Shown in pieces: positions 1-11,515 of a DNA stretch of 34,776 nt. The position numbers and the translations under genes are program-made. Source of the DNA: Fragilaria radians (lineage: Eukaryota > Bacillariophyta > Fragilariophyceae > Fragilariales > Fragilariaceae). The DNA lies in the NCBI GenBank assembly GCA_900642245.1, contig CAAAJI010000011.1:409048-443823 (forward strand), given 5' to 3'. Below the pieces are notes generated by a model that had not been told where the DNA came from, searched no databases, and was given only the letters and a program-made list of their open reading frames with translations. How positions within the stretch are numbered: the stretch's first letter is position 1; each line of letters starts with the position of its first letter.

Positions 1-2184
1 GGCGGTAGGACTGATGGTGAAATAAAGTCAAGATGAGACTGATCTTGTAAAAAATGTAGAAAATAATCCTGCAGAGTAACATACCTAATTTCCTTCTCAT
101 CTTCCATGTGTTCACTCCAGTTTTGGTCCTTTCGCTGCAAAGATAACTCGACTTCCAGCGCTCGATTTCGGTCTATGGCGGCTTGGAGTGCTTCAGAATT
201 CCGAATATCAACACTATCGAGTCGCAGCTTTAATGCTTCTACGAGCTTCATAGTTCGTTGACGCTCATGCTGCAACTCCTCGTTGATGGCCGCTCGTTGA
301 ACCTCCGCAGCAGCAGCTCGAGTTTGCAAGACACCAGCTTCTTCCTCCGCAGATTCAGCTTGTTTGCGCCAGAATGCCGCATTCTTTCGCTCTCCGGTAA
401 GTCTCTCTTCTGCAAGCCTTTGTTTTGCAATTGCATCTGCAGTTTTCTTCTGAGCCAATGCAGCGGCCTCAGCAGCTTTATGAGTTACGGTGCCTTTCCA
501 GTCCTTGCTATTGCTATTTTCCGCACTTTGGATTGCTTGCTCGGCAACCTTTACAGCTCTAGCTGCTTCTGTCCGACTCTCTGTCAGCTCCAATTTCAAA
601 GCCTCCAGTGCCTGATGTAACTCTTCGACTATATCATTATCATAATTTCCGCCAGTCAGAGATGATACAGCAGACTTAGCGTCTTTTTGAAGTAGTTCAG
701 GGCTAAAACCAGTGATAATCGGACCAGAAGTCATAAACTCCTTTCCTTGCAAGATATTGCTCGTGGCAGTCGACGAGGCATTCATTGATCTGTTGACATC
801 CAAACCTCCATCATCCTCTGATGCATTCCTTGACAACGGAATACCATCAATATCACTACTCGAGTGTTGTGGCTCTGACACAATCGATCCTTTCGATCCT
901 CGGGCACTTGGTGACTTTGACTTCAACCCATCACCTGGAGGTTTAAGATCAATCACATCAAGTTTGGAAGTTGTTTCCAAGGTGTTTATGGCAATAATTG
1001 AATCTTTAGAATCAGGCACTACAAAAAATACATTAAGTATAAAAGGCATCAAATGTCTCATCATGAGCATCTCTAAGCATGAATAACTTACCTTCCACAC
1101 CAGCCTCTTCCACTTTTACTCCTAGGAATTTCGCAAATGCTTTGGCAAATTTGTCTCGATCCATTTGTGTCGGCGCTTCTATATCAAAGGAAGTGTCCTT
1201 TGAAATTAGGCTTAAAAGCCGGGTCGCAGGTTGAGGATTTCGACGTGTTCGATCCGTGGTCTTTCCAAGCTGAACTGAAACAAATTGGTCAAGAAAAAGC
1301 TTTTGATCTCTCTTTTTGCCCCAAATAAGTGCTTTACGCTTGATGTCAGATAACAATCTGTCTGTGTCAGATATCTCATCAGAATCTTTTTGACTCTTTT
1401 TCGAACGCAAAGAAAATGATCTCACGAGACTGGATACCGATTTTGTGGAGGAAGTATTCTCCTCATCGCAGGATCCGAGTACCGCACATTTCACATATCT
1501 TAGTTGTGCTTTACCACTTTGACCAATCTTTCTTACAGCAACACCATACACATCTTCACATAGTCTTTGCTCGAAGAGTAATTGCTCTTGAGATTCAGGA
1601 TCCCATTGCCAATCTGGCAATGGAACTGGTGTAGATGGAGGACTAGCGGTAACGGATGACGATGTTTTTACCTTTGGTGACGAAATCGAATCCCTAGGAG
1701 GCTTTGGGATACGATTTCGATCTATTTCAAACACCCGATGCGCGTTTGGGGTTGTATTGGGTCTGGGTGGGGCGGAGCCAACTCTCCAGCGTGGTGTGTC
1801 GGAGTGGGGTGACATTGTAAGATTCAGAGTTTTGTTTGGTACTGATTGGTGTTTCTCCAAGATTACACCATTGAGAGATTCTGGCCTTGGTGACAAGGCA
1901 CTACGATTTAAACTTCCATCCTCTATGTGACTCATTCGAAATGGTATGCTACTCTTCAATGAATTTGCTGATCCTGACGAGGAAAAAATTGAGGCGGGTA
2001 AATAATTCCCTGCTTGAGAGTTGCGAGCCGTTTTATTGGTATCGATTGTTATGTCCGGGTTGTTTCCCTCAATTTCAGACAAATTTTCTACTCCGTCAAC
2101 GTGAAGATAACCTACTTCTGTGTCTTGAGAATTAGGAGTGTATTTCCGGGGGAAAGTGGGCGACAAGGTAGAGGACCCTTTCAT
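1..2184 (-). CDS. PH-like domain coiled-coil protein, 3' end cut by window edge
   Basis: No enzyme function is recognised. The protein begins at the ATG at 2184; an in-frame TTG just upstream is not used. Exon 1 is 2184-1092, a 73-nt GTAAGT...TTGTAG intron is 1091-1019, exon 2 is 1018-85, a probable 74-nt intron (GTATGT...ATCAG) is 84-11, and a third exon begins at 10. Frames join without stops, giving about 679 residues before the edge. Residues 1-190 are Ser/Pro-rich and look disordered. Residues about 195-360 read as a PH-like fold: a strand with QLRYVKC, a basic Ser-rich loop, KALIWGKKR, and a closing strand-helix with SFDIEAPTQMDRDKFAKAF, typical of the last strand and C-terminal helix of PH domains. 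From about residue 495 an Ala/Glu/Lys-rich coiled coil (ALEALKLELTESRTEAARAV and onward) runs to the edge. By family analogy it could bind membrane lipid or act as a scaffold; this is inference. Confidence 0.75.
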
Positions 2185-2520
2185 CAATGAAAACAGATCG
2201 GTTTACAAATTCCTTTCTCGGGCACCTTGCAAAGGCTTGTCTTGATTACGGTACAACCTTTGTCCGATAACAAAGATGTAGAAAGAAAACCTTTTTTGTC
2301 ATGTGTTGGGATTGACGAGGCCGTTACAACGGATAGGAAATTTCGGACTTGTTCGAAAAAATTTAAATTCCATTCTTATCCCCTCCGATGACGTTATAGC
2401 GATTCTCAATATGCTGGATAACGTGACTAAACTTCTTAACATAAAAAAACATTTAAATCTATCAAAAGGAAAATTCATTTACATTGAAATAGAATTTGAA
2501 TATTGTTACATCCAAGTTGA

Positions 2521-2548
2521 AAAGTGGAAAATGGAAAGTGGAAAGTGT
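2521..2548. repeat. AAAGTGG heptamer run, four copies
   Basis: Four consecutive 7-bp units, AAAGTGG, AAAATGG, AAAGTGG and AAAGTG, lie in non-coding DNA. This is a short minisatellite-like array, directly seen. Confidence 0.8.
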
Positions 2549-3034
2549 TTAAGCCATACATTGCAGCACAACGCTGTCGTTAATTTTGCTGATTATTTCT
2601 CGAAGGAAAATCATGTCGCAAAGTATTGATTGACCTGTGAGAAAACGTCCATGCTCTTGACAAAAAGTGAGGCACCAGTGTCAAATAGCTTTACAAATTA
2701 GTCAAATGCGTTGGTTCCTTTTAGAATAAAATATATGTTGGACAAACGAAAGAGAAGGCAAAATCATGTCGCTTAGAATGGTCCCATACAGAATTTTAGG
2801 GTAATATTTACCTACTGGGGTTCCAAGTTTTTCAAGGTAGTTGCATTCAACAACAACGTCCTTGCATGATATTCTGATTATGTATAGGCAGAGCACGAGC
2901 GATGAGTTAAAAACGTCCAACATATTGCGATTCCTAAGACAAAGCGGCAAAACAAGGCAAAACAAAGAAAAGCCAATAATACACAAAATATATCATGTGA
3001 ACTAGAAACAGAGTCAAAGGATTCTTATTCTGAA

Positions 3035-3070
3035 CCAATGATGCAATCCGTCCAATGATGCAATCCGTCC
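3035..3070. repeat. Exact 17-bp tandem duplication
   Basis: The unit CCAATGATGCAATCCGT occurs twice in a row (3035-3051 and 3052-3068), followed by the first two bases of a third copy. The copies are identical, so the duplication is probably recent or a replication-slippage product. Confidence 0.9.
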
Positions 3071-3116
3071 ATAGATTTAGCTTCTTAGAATAGCAGTTAT
3101 TCATCGTTTTCTTCAT

Positions 3117-3126
3117 CCCCCCCCCC
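3117..3126. repeat. Ten-base poly-C tract
   Basis: Ten C in a row interrupt otherwise AT-rich DNA. The length may be unstable or be a sequencing artefact. Confidence 0.85.
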
Positions 3127-3483
3127 ACTAATTCAGAATCGCTCTAGTTAGATTGAAGGAACGAAATTAGAATTGATGAAACTAGGTAAAACATATCTTT
3201 GATTATACTGTTTAGGATTTCCAAGTGTAAAGGACATACTTGGGCAAATAAAATTTTAAGGCACTTGATGACGCTGCTAGTATAGACACTGTACATTTTG
3301 ATTGTAAATCCAGAAGCAAATTCTTTCAAATTCCAAACAGGTTTCGTAACAATTCTCTTTGTGGAGTTCTTTAAACTAACACAGAAACCTGACATACCTT
3401 TGAGTTAAGATTGTTAAGGTAACACCAAACACTATAAGTTTTTAGCAAGACAGTCTAGCAATACTACAATAGGTTGCTAAGAC

Positions 3484-3690
3484 TAAGAGATGTGTAAGTG
3501 TACCGATACTGGAGACGTCCAAGTTATCGTTAGTACAAAAAAGTAAACAATACTAGAAACAATATTCCTATATTTACTCATCTAAATCTGGAATATGTTG
3601 CATAGTTAACTATTCTTTCTACACCTTCCACAAATTCAATTAAGACATAGCCTTATATGAATTCAGTGATGCTTGATATTATTGCTTATA
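3484..3690. repeat. Dispersed repeat, copy 1 (partner at 11516-11715)
   Basis: This stretch aligns by eye with 11516-11715 in the same orientation. Both begin with CTA(A/G)GAGATGT, pass through an AGTAAA(C/A)AATA(C/G)TAGAA block, and share the nearly identical core TATTTACTCATCTA (about 3572-3585 and 11604-11617). Similarity then fades through an ATTCAGTGATGCTTGATATT / ACTCAGTGAAGATTAGATAT block. Small gaps and many substitutions suggest an old mobile-element relic. No coding part remains. Confidence 0.5.
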
Positions 3691-5628
3691 AATGAAGAAG
3701 ATCATTTAATGTCTTTTCAGGACCGTCATATCAAAACGGTAGGAATAACTACAGATTCCCAAGTAACAAAGGGGAATCTATCAAGGTTCATGATTCATGA
3801 ATCTAAGATCACATAAGCCTAGAGGCTAAGTGTTGAATCTAACGTGTAAGTTAAAGAGACTATGTGGTCAATGGAAAGTTCACAAGAGATGTAATGTAAA
3901 AGTAACTTTATTAGATCATAATTTACATTTTGCATAAACTCTTTGAGCGCTTAGAGCAAAGCCGTCTCTAGGATAGAACTTATTGGCAATTCTTTGAAGC
4001 AATCGTCAGAATAGCAATGTAATTGAAGCATTTAATCAATAGAAGTAATGGTTATGAGGGGATGTTTTCTACTTCCCGTACTACTGGACTTTTTCATCCA
4101 GCGTATTCATCTTCAGTATCAATAATGAGGATCAACTGCTTATAGCACTGGTAGGCACTAGTACCAGAGCGTACCAATATACTCAAGAAAGACGCATTTC
4201 GAGTTACTGGATGAAATGTGTTCAGACGATCCATTACAAATAAAATGAAGTTGAAAACAATTTCGATCCCATTTTTCTGATGTGATTTCATGGGTTCTAC
4301 ATGCTACTATTTATGATACATTATTTTGCATGTATGTCTTGGTTGTTAGTAATGGTCTCCTTATTGGCTATAGAGTTATCTTCAACTTTGATGGTAGCTT
4401 TGTGATTTGAGAAATCAACACCACTCCAATGATGGAAAGGTATTAGTCAAGCAAAGAGACTTATTTGGATACCAATGAGCCCGAAAGGTGATGGGAAGAA
4501 ACTTTATTTTCAGACAAATTCAAAAAGTAGCAAAAGCCCACAACCTTAGAAGAAAGTTTTGTTAACATCCAACACCCTCAAAATGAAGGAGCAAAACGGA
4601 TGATGGAAAATACTTCGAAAATATGAACATCTTCTACAAAAGATCACTGCGCTACCTACTAATGCGCATCAGTTCAATGATCTAAACTCGTTAGAACATG
4701 GGCAAACAAGAGAGGCAGGCTGGTGACCGTCGGAAATTGCACTTCTGAAGTGGTGTCATCAAACCTCGTTATACCAATGAGGGTAAAACAACAGTAAGAG
4801 TTGCTCCTGACTTCATTACATCCCTTACGTGCAATTCCTGATTTCCTTAGGTCATTCGAAAAGGTTACTGAATTGAGAAAGACAAAATCAGCAAGAAATA
4901 TTAACATTTACCAGTTTTTTTATCTTTACACATTCATCTTAACGTTTCCTTTAGTGCTGAGGATTCCCAAGAACTCTAACGGTAGATGACGAATTTATCT
5001 CTTCTTTGTTTATTTATTGAGTTGAATTTATGTCACTCATTGCCTCTGCTTCTTTTGGTCTTAATCATTTTCAATTTATTTGTGAAAGGACTGATACAAA
5101 TGCTATTCATCTGATCAATTTCTGTGGGAATAGTGAAGCATGGCCAACAGGGATTTGCTTAGGTTACATGTTTTGCGTTTAAATATAAGCTGTTTGGAAG
5201 AGTTTCTATTCTAATGTCTGATAAAGTTTGCCTATGTTAGTGGTAAGCCTATAGAAGACTATAATTTGGAATTATTTCTCCAATAGAATCTTGTGCTAAA
5301 CTTTTTTATGAAAGGAAAGCGAGAAAACTATATTTCATTAATAATTCAATTTCGCTGATTTTCTGGATGCTTGTTTGGTGCAAGGAAAATGCAGCATAAG
5401 TAAGTGACTGGAAATAGATTTAGATCATCAAAATTGAGGTTCAATTTTTTCCATAGTCTGTTTCCGTTCAAAGCGCTGCCAAATTCATTCGTTGACTACG
5501 TGAAAGTTGGTGAACAGAAATATGTCAACGCAGAACGAAATAATCGACATGAACGTCTTTCAATATCGTTGTGGCGAGATGTTCGAGTCGAATCTTGGAG
5601 ATCATTTTCCTGAAGCAAGGGAATCAAA

Positions 5629-7349
5629 ATGGCGAGGCAATGTTTGCTTTTCTCCATGGGTTTTGCACTTGTGATCTCAGTTACATCGCATTTTGAATGG
5701 AAGATGAAAGTGGACCAAATGGTGCAAGCAAAATCCGTGATTCCTTTTGAAGAATATACCATATTTGAGCACTCCATGCGAGAATACTTGATGCAAAGTC
5801 TGGGTGAGAAGATTCAAATCAATACAGTTAGCATCGATTCACAGAGCTTAATGGATTTCTCCGCTGTAAAGCTCATCTTCGTTCTCGGAATCGAAACCAT
5901 ATCAATTGATGAAAAATCTCAAAAACTTTTAACACAACAAGTAAATCAAGTTTTGATGTCATCAGAATGGAATATCTTTCTAGTTCGTGAATTTGGACTT
6001 GGGATCATCCTTTCTGTGAATGCTTACGACATGACAAATATCCAGGCATCAAAACAAACCAAGGATGTATTCGATCAAGTTAAGCTTGAAGATAATTCAA
6101 AGTCAACGCCCTCCAACTTTTTGAACGAGACTTCATCAATAACATCAACCCCACCTTCGATTTTGGCGAGAAACTACCCTTCTCATTCAATTCAACCGTC
6201 TCCAATGATTTCACTGTATCCAACATCAAATCCCTCGTCCTCCGCTTATCCGAGTGTGTTAAATACTTCTGAAAAATACTTAGTCGATGCGAGCGCTAAT
6301 CCGTCGACTATTTTATCGGACCTATCAACCTCTTTACCGTCTCCTACTTTCAGTATTCAATCGCCGGCCAAGCCTTACATTAGTGATATATCTCCGGAAT
6401 CCATTCCAACTAATTCACTAAATTACAAGGAATTTCATTCGAAAATAGCAGTGGATCTACATGGACTTTTGAATGCCCTTTCTGTGGGAGAAACAATTAT
6501 ATTGGAATCTACTGTTGAAAGTTTCATTGTAAATTATTTTCCTTCTACTACGGATCTTGTTTTTAAAGTTCGTGGTGTAAAAGTACAAAAGCAAAGCATT
6601 GAGGGATCTATAGCCGGCACACATAATGCAGAAAGATTCCTGCGTGTTGAGTTGGAAATCTATGGCCAAGGTTGGTCAATATATGCAAACGCCCTAGAGG
6701 AGTTTTCAATGGATACATCTATTAACTACCTCTTTTCTTCTCACAATTCAGCGTTCATAGATCGCTTGATTCAAGTTGGTGGTGTATTTCGTCATATAAT
6801 TGTGAGTGATATGCAAGCTACAGTCCCTGACAACACTGGGAACAATCAAACCCTCGTAATCATAATTTCTGTAGCAACCGGTCTTCTTTGCTTGTGTTTT
6901 GTTTTTATCTTCTTCATACATCTACACTTCAAAAATGGCAAAGATCTGGTGGAAACGGACGAGGAAGATCTAGAGATTGATTCTTTATCAGTTTCTCACC
7001 TTGAGTCGTTGAATAATGACAATCGAAGTCGCAAGTTTCCAATACAGCATAGCCGTGATGGTACAGCCAAATTCAGCATTGGTTCTCCGTCTCTTGCAAG
7101 TTACAGCGATGTAGAAAATTGGTCTGTCATATCTGTGAGTTTACCAGTGTAACTGATGTTGCATTCCAAATAGGAGGTTTCTTACCGTTTTATTCCTCAT
7201 TTCAACAGGAGTCTATGAGTTCATCAAAAACTACATTTTCGATGCAAGTTCTAGATGCATTCGAAGCCAAATTAAGAAACCAAACGCATAACCTTGGAAA
7301 CAGCGTTGAAAAACGGTTGTTTGATGATTATGATAAAACGTTACGCTAA
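5629..7349 (+). CDS. Single-pass membrane protein with two related ectodomain modules
   Basis: The start is the ATG at 5629, followed by a hydrophobic N-terminus (QCLLFSMGFALVISVTS) that reads as a signal peptide. Exon 1 runs to 7134; a 74-nt intron (GTGAGT...TTCAACAG) is 7135-7208; exon 2 is 7209-7349. Phase is 0 and the product is 548 residues. The ectodomain has an alpha/beta module (about 30-140), a Ser/Thr/Pro-rich linker (about 150-260) likely to be O-glycosylated, and a second, similar-looking module (about 268-395, with DLVFKVRGV and VELEIYGQGW). A transmembrane helix (about 408-431, LVIIISVATGLLCLCFVFIF) precedes an acidic, Ser-rich cytoplasmic tail. Reading without the intron would stop at 7152 and lose the last 46 residues. 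I do not recognise a named family. A cell-surface or frustule-associated role is only inference. It converges on TFIIS with 20 bases between stop codons. Confidence 0.8.
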
Positions 7350-7369
7350 ATTTAGTAACTAATTAAAAG

Positions 7370-8314
7370 TCAACACTTCCATCGCTTACCACAGTTAAGG
7401 CAAAGTACAAACACAGTCATTGGCTCATCCGCAGACCTGGTTTGCTTCTGTGTGGATGTTGTCTTGACGCTCTTGCAACGTGAACAAGTGAACAAGCTAG
7501 CAGACAATAAATCCCCCTTAATACCACACATTTCATTGATCTTGCTTTCATTTTGTTGTTCCCAATCTAGGAGACGAGAATCTCGCAACTTTTTAATTTC
7601 GGCATTGCGAGCTTCGGCCTTGGCCGAGGTGGCTAATTCATCAGAGGACATGGTTACCAATTCTTCGGCACCCGTTGATCCCATCAATAAATTTGCTCGT
7701 AATTGAGAATTTTTTTTCAGGTTAAAACACAAGGAGCGACTCTTTTCCGTGTATGCCGAACGATCCTTTTTTCCCAAGGTATCCTCAATGGCTTGCTCAA
7801 TTTCGGATGCACATGACACAGTCATCTCACGAAAGGCCTCCTCATTCACACCGGCACTTTGAATCATGTCATCTCGACTTAATTCAAAGAGTGAATGCAA
7901 TTTCGTAACAATATTCCGTCGCAAGGGTGGTAGTTTCTTCCACTCGGGATCACCAATTAGATCGGGATTGGAAGGATTTGTATTCGAAGCTTTAGATTTA
8001 CTTGACGGAGTTGGAGTAGTCGTACTTTTTGTGATTGGATTACTAATAGTCGTTCCCTTGTCGTTCGCACGAGCTATTTCCTTCCACTTCTTTACCAAGC
8101 TTTTGGCCAAAGGACCAAGGACAGTGTGGCTCTTAAATTTTGAAACAACAGTACCAATCAACGTTTGGGAAAGAATTTGCAGCGAGACTTGAAATCCCTC
8201 TAAGCGCTGTAACATATCCTGACATCTCTCGACTGAAGCATCGGATATTGTTTCTATCGGGAGTTCTTTGGAAAGAGAAGCTTTGATTTCATTGATCAAC
8301 TTAATCGTTGACAT
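7370..8314 (-). CDS. TFIIS: Transcription elongation factor TFIIS
   Basis: TFIIS rescues backtracked RNA polymerase II by stimulating cleavage of the nascent RNA. I chose the ATG at 8314 (MSTIKLINE); the frame opens earlier, but only through a GTG at 8356. The 314-residue product, close to the usual TFIIS length, has all three parts. The N-terminal LW/TFIIS-N helical domain is at about 10-95 (FQVSLQILSQTLIGTVVSKF and VKKWKEIA). The central polymerase-binding domain is at about 135-245 (PLRRNIVTKLHSLFEL). The C-terminal zinc ribbon has CSRC and CLNC ligand pairs around TRSADEPMTVFVLC, which contains the catalytic Asp-Glu of the acidic hairpin. No intron is needed. Nothing essential is missing, so it should be an active nuclear factor. 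Confidence 0.96.
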   Translation of the reverse strand: MSTIKLINEIKASLSKELPIETISDASVERCQDMLQRLEGFQVSLQILSQTLIGTVVSKFKSHTVLGPLAKSLVKKWKEIARANDKGTTISNPITKSTTTPTPSSKSKASNTNPSNPDLIGDPEWKKLPPLRRNIVTKLHSLFELSRDDMIQSAGVNEEAFREMTVSCASEIEQAIEDTLGKKDRSAYTEKSRSLCFNLKKNSQLRANLLMGSTGAEELVTMSSDELATSAKAEARNAEIKKLRDSRLLDWEQQNESKINEMCGIKGDLLSASLFTCSRCKSVKTTSTQKQTRSADEPMTVFVLCLNCGKRWKC

Positions 8315-8923
8315 CTTACTTTGGTGATTTGCGAGGTGATAAATTTTCCTTCGCACCTCAACGCGCTGTACAATGAATAAATTTCTACATCAAAAAGCAC
8401 ACTAGTAACATTAAATTCGGTTCCTAAATTATTTAGTTTGTTTTTTCCAATTTTGCTAAATCACTTCACCCCGCAAAAATAGCCTGAGATTTCAATGAAT
8501 TATGAGAAATAATTCTCATTGTTGAGAACAGTTAGCAAGTTGGCAGAGCCGGCCTAATGCCGCGTCATCTCATCAATTTTCCGCTACCAATAGCATTTAC
8601 AAGCAATAATTACTTAATTACTTCAACGAAATATCCTCTCAATACTACCTAGGAGATGGGCAAGAAAGCTATATTTCATGAATTCCGTGTACTAGACAAA
8701 GAGTGCATCCTCATTAAGTGGATAGAAACTGGAATGTGAAACTGTTGGGAGGGAAGAGATGAGTGCAACGTTTGACTAATTGATGACTCTTATTCTCATT
8801 TCTATAATCTTACGTAGAAAATCTTTAAGAGTTAACTCTAGGCCCAGTATAGGGGCAGTTAGAAACACCTAACCCAATATCCAAGATACTTTTTTATAGT
8901 TGAAATGTCAAATTCTTAACTTT
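8315..8923. other. Intergenic: TFIIS promoter side and 3' side of the antenna gene
   Basis: This AT-rich spacer holds no open frame of note. It should contain the TFIIS promoter and the 3' untranslated region of the antenna gene. A small perfect hairpin lies at 8502-8519 (ATGAGAA, 4-base loop, TTCTCAT). Nothing else is evident. Confidence 0.55.
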
Positions 8924-9688
8924 TTATGGATGCCAGACGGGAAGAGCTCCTGGGATAAGATCGTTTGATACCCAAGCAGCAATTGTCATCCTACGAAACA
9001 TGCCAAAGGAAAACAATTTAGAAATATACATTCAGGTTTTTGTAGCAAATCTAAACATCACTTACATTGCAACTCGTCCATTCTTGATCTCTTTCATACG
9101 AAGCGAGGTAAGTTCCTCCGAAGACCATCCACCTTCACGTTTGGTGAAACCAAGAGGGTCATATCCATAGTTTCCAGGAATATCATTTGGTTGATTCCAT
9201 TGACGTTCGTATGCGATTGATTCAAACCATCCAGCGAAGAAGAAAACTTGCAGCCATCCAGCAGCAGGGACCATTGAAATAGCATCCAAAGGAGTAGCTG
9301 CATGTGCGATGTCGGAGAATGTTACTCCGGTAGTACTGGACAGCAACCAGGCGTCAGAGGACTCCGGAGCAAAAACGTTCGAACCCGAAGGACCGAAGTA
9401 CAGTGGAAAGTGTACTCCATATTTTTGGAACATGTATCCAATGGTTGCAAGCATAGCAATACGGCCGTGCTTGATCTCAGCGTTCTGGAACCACTTGAGG
9501 GCTCCAGGTTGAGTGTCTTCCAAGATTTTTGCACCAAGAGGAGGACATTTGTTTCCAGTCTCGATCGATACGCCAAATGCCTCGTCGATGGCAGCTGCTG
9601 TTGCAACAGATGATCTACCACGTGTGGCAACAGGAGCGAATCCTGCCGCTGAGCCAAGAACAAGAGTAAGAGCAGCGACGGCTTTCAT
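8924..9688 (-). CDS. Fucoxanthin-chlorophyll a/c light-harvesting protein
   Basis: This is a thylakoid antenna protein that binds chlorophyll and fucoxanthin. The true start is the ATG at 9688 (MKAVAALTLVLG); an upstream TTG extends the frame but is not credible. Residues 1-16 form an ER signal and SAAG|FAP matches the conserved ASAFAP site, so it follows the bipartite route to the complex plastid. Helix 1 carries the binding motif AEIKHGRIAMLA. A central helix (AGWLQVFFFAGWFESIA) follows. Helix 3 has the motif MKEIKNGRVAM. A 75-nt intron at 9065-8991 (GTAAGT...TTCGTAG) splits the Met codon of that motif. Exon 2 encodes MTIAAWVSNDLIPGALPVWHP and ends with TAA at 8924. Reading without the splice would lose the C-terminus. 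Length is 229 residues, normal for the superfamily. The NYGYDPLGF segment suggests an Lhcr/Lhcq-like rather than classic Lhcf member, but I cannot fix the subclass. Confidence 0.93.
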
Positions 9689-9739
9689 GGTCAAAATTCT
9701 TTAAGTTGAATAGTTTACTTTGGCTTTGAAACTTAAAAT

Positions 9740-9752
9740 CCAATTACGTGAC
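9740..9752 (-). promoter_or_regulatory. Candidate ACGT-core and CCAAT-type sites upstream of the antenna gene
   Basis: About 52-64 bases upstream of the antenna start codon, the coding strand reads GTCACGTAATTGG. It contains an ACGT core of the kind bound by bZIP factors, and ATTGG, the reverse of CCAAT. bZIP proteins including aureochromes control light-responsive diatom genes, so the position is suggestive. A short motif like this also arises by chance. Confidence 0.25.
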
Positions 9753-11515
9753 ATAGATACGAAAACTTGGAGTACTAGGTTCACTTTTGTACACCAAGAT
9801 TGAAAAACAAATCCATTTGCCTCAACTTGAGTGATGAATTGAAATTGGTACTAGTACTTCAAATATACTGTTGCTTCAGTATACTGTATTAGTGTAAAGG
9901 TATGGTCGAACGCTTTAAATTCGTCAGATATAATCTTCCAGTGATGAGCAATACATCAGGAAAACCTTTTATTCACTAGATAAGTATTGTTTATAAAATA
10001 CTTGCGTTGCTTCTAAAATTCCTTGCTGCAAGTGTTGGGTATCATTGATAAGATTTCCCTATGATGTTAAGAAAGTCAAAAAATGACTTGCCACTAGTCT
10101 TTCGAATTTAAAGCCTTTTCCCGAAGTTTTTCCGTGAAGTTCATTAAGATTCACATCTCTATGTCTCATTCCATGATTGTATATACATGTGGGTTATGAC
10201 GTATAACTATCAAATATTTGTTGGAAGCTAAGTTTGAATTCAAATCCGCTGTCAGGGATTGAGATTGAAGGTACATGAAAATAAGGATGTCTGAAATATA
10301 TCCTGAAGATAAGTAGCTGCCTGGTCTTTGATTTCGAGAGTTTCCAGACACCCTGTGACTGGATCTGTCCTAATGGGCGCATGCTTAGAGTGTGAAGTCA
10401 ATTTTTCAATAGAAAAATATCAAAATGATCCACAAATATATGATCCAAGAGTCATACTCTTTTATTTATTTTAGCCAGCGGAAATCTATGTTTGTTTGTA
10501 ACCTTTTAAGGTCAATTGAACCTTAGACAAATGGAAAATAAACTTTAAACACCTCGTTCAAGTCTTGATCATTTCATGATATTCCTAGTTCTCTTCTTGT
10601 CATGAGTATGCGATAAATATAATTCAAATTCATGAAAGCAAAAAACGCTCTTTGTCATAGTGACTCAGGAATTTAGATTAGACCTTTGTACCCATACAAT
10701 TTTATCCTACAATTTTTATATTGGGTGATGGATAATATCTGTTCTTTCAGACCCTAAGTCTTCTGCATTTCTTAAAAGATTAAGGATATTTGCCTGGAAA
10801 TTCAACAATACTTTTCTGATTCGAAAAGACTTAAAAACATTTGTTAACTTTCAATTGTTAGATTCACACCTTTAGAAAGGACCGAAGTGCATTTGACCAT
10901 CCGTACAATTTGACTAGTATTACCAACGCTAAATGGAGTCAAGTTTTTTTGCCCGTTGAAGAGTTTTATTGCCTATGTTAAGCCTATGAGAAACACTGGT
11001 AGTGGCTTAAAAGGACATTAACCATTCTCTTTCTGAAAAAATATTTCTCTTTAAGGCTCTATTTATTTACGAGGATAATATTGCAAAATGACTTTTGTTC
11101 TTCGTTATCACTGCCTCCAGTTAATAATCAGTTGCTTCAGCATCCTGGAGGTATGACTGATCAGAGACAATGAGAGTTGACCTCTGTCACTACGCTGCGG
11201 TGAAGTTTCCCCATGACAATAAACCCCTCTGGCGACTATAATGAAAAGCAAGATCTACGCCTTTCTAAGTTCTTTCTTTCTATTGGCTAGACAAATTGTC
11301 GATTCCTTCCGTGCCAGAAGTAATTATTTGAGTTACTCTCTTCCATGCAAAGATAACTTTCAGAGCAAAGCATATTCCATTTATTTGACAACCTGTGACA
11401 TACGATAATTGGTAAATGTCAGAGGACTTTGACCTACTTTGGCTGAAGGACCAAGAAGCTAATCCCTAACACAGTAGGTTGAAAGTAATAACAGTTAAAA
11501 TAATAAAATATTAAA

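Larger units (their letters stand above)
2185..5628. other. Gene-poor AT-rich region with repeat relics
   Basis: No convincing gene is visible on either strand. The open frames are short (about 60-110 codons), use non-ATG starts in part, and show no domain. The stretch holds a 7-bp microsatellite-like run (2521-2548), a 17-bp tandem duplication (3035-3068), a ten-base C run (3117-3126) and a diverged copy of a dispersed repeat (about 3484-3690). The last 200 bases before 5629 are probably the 5' leader and promoter of the membrane protein gene. Confidence 0.6.

Noticed and set aside
2303..2629. Open frame of 108 codons on the plus strand
   Set aside because: No ATG at the annotated start, no domain, high Asn/Lys/Ile content as expected of AT-rich non-coding DNA, and it overlaps the AAAGTGG repeat.
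8315..8356. Upstream extension of TFIIS by 14 residues
   Set aside because: The extension begins with GTG, not ATG, and the ATG at 8314 gives the expected TFIIS N-terminus.
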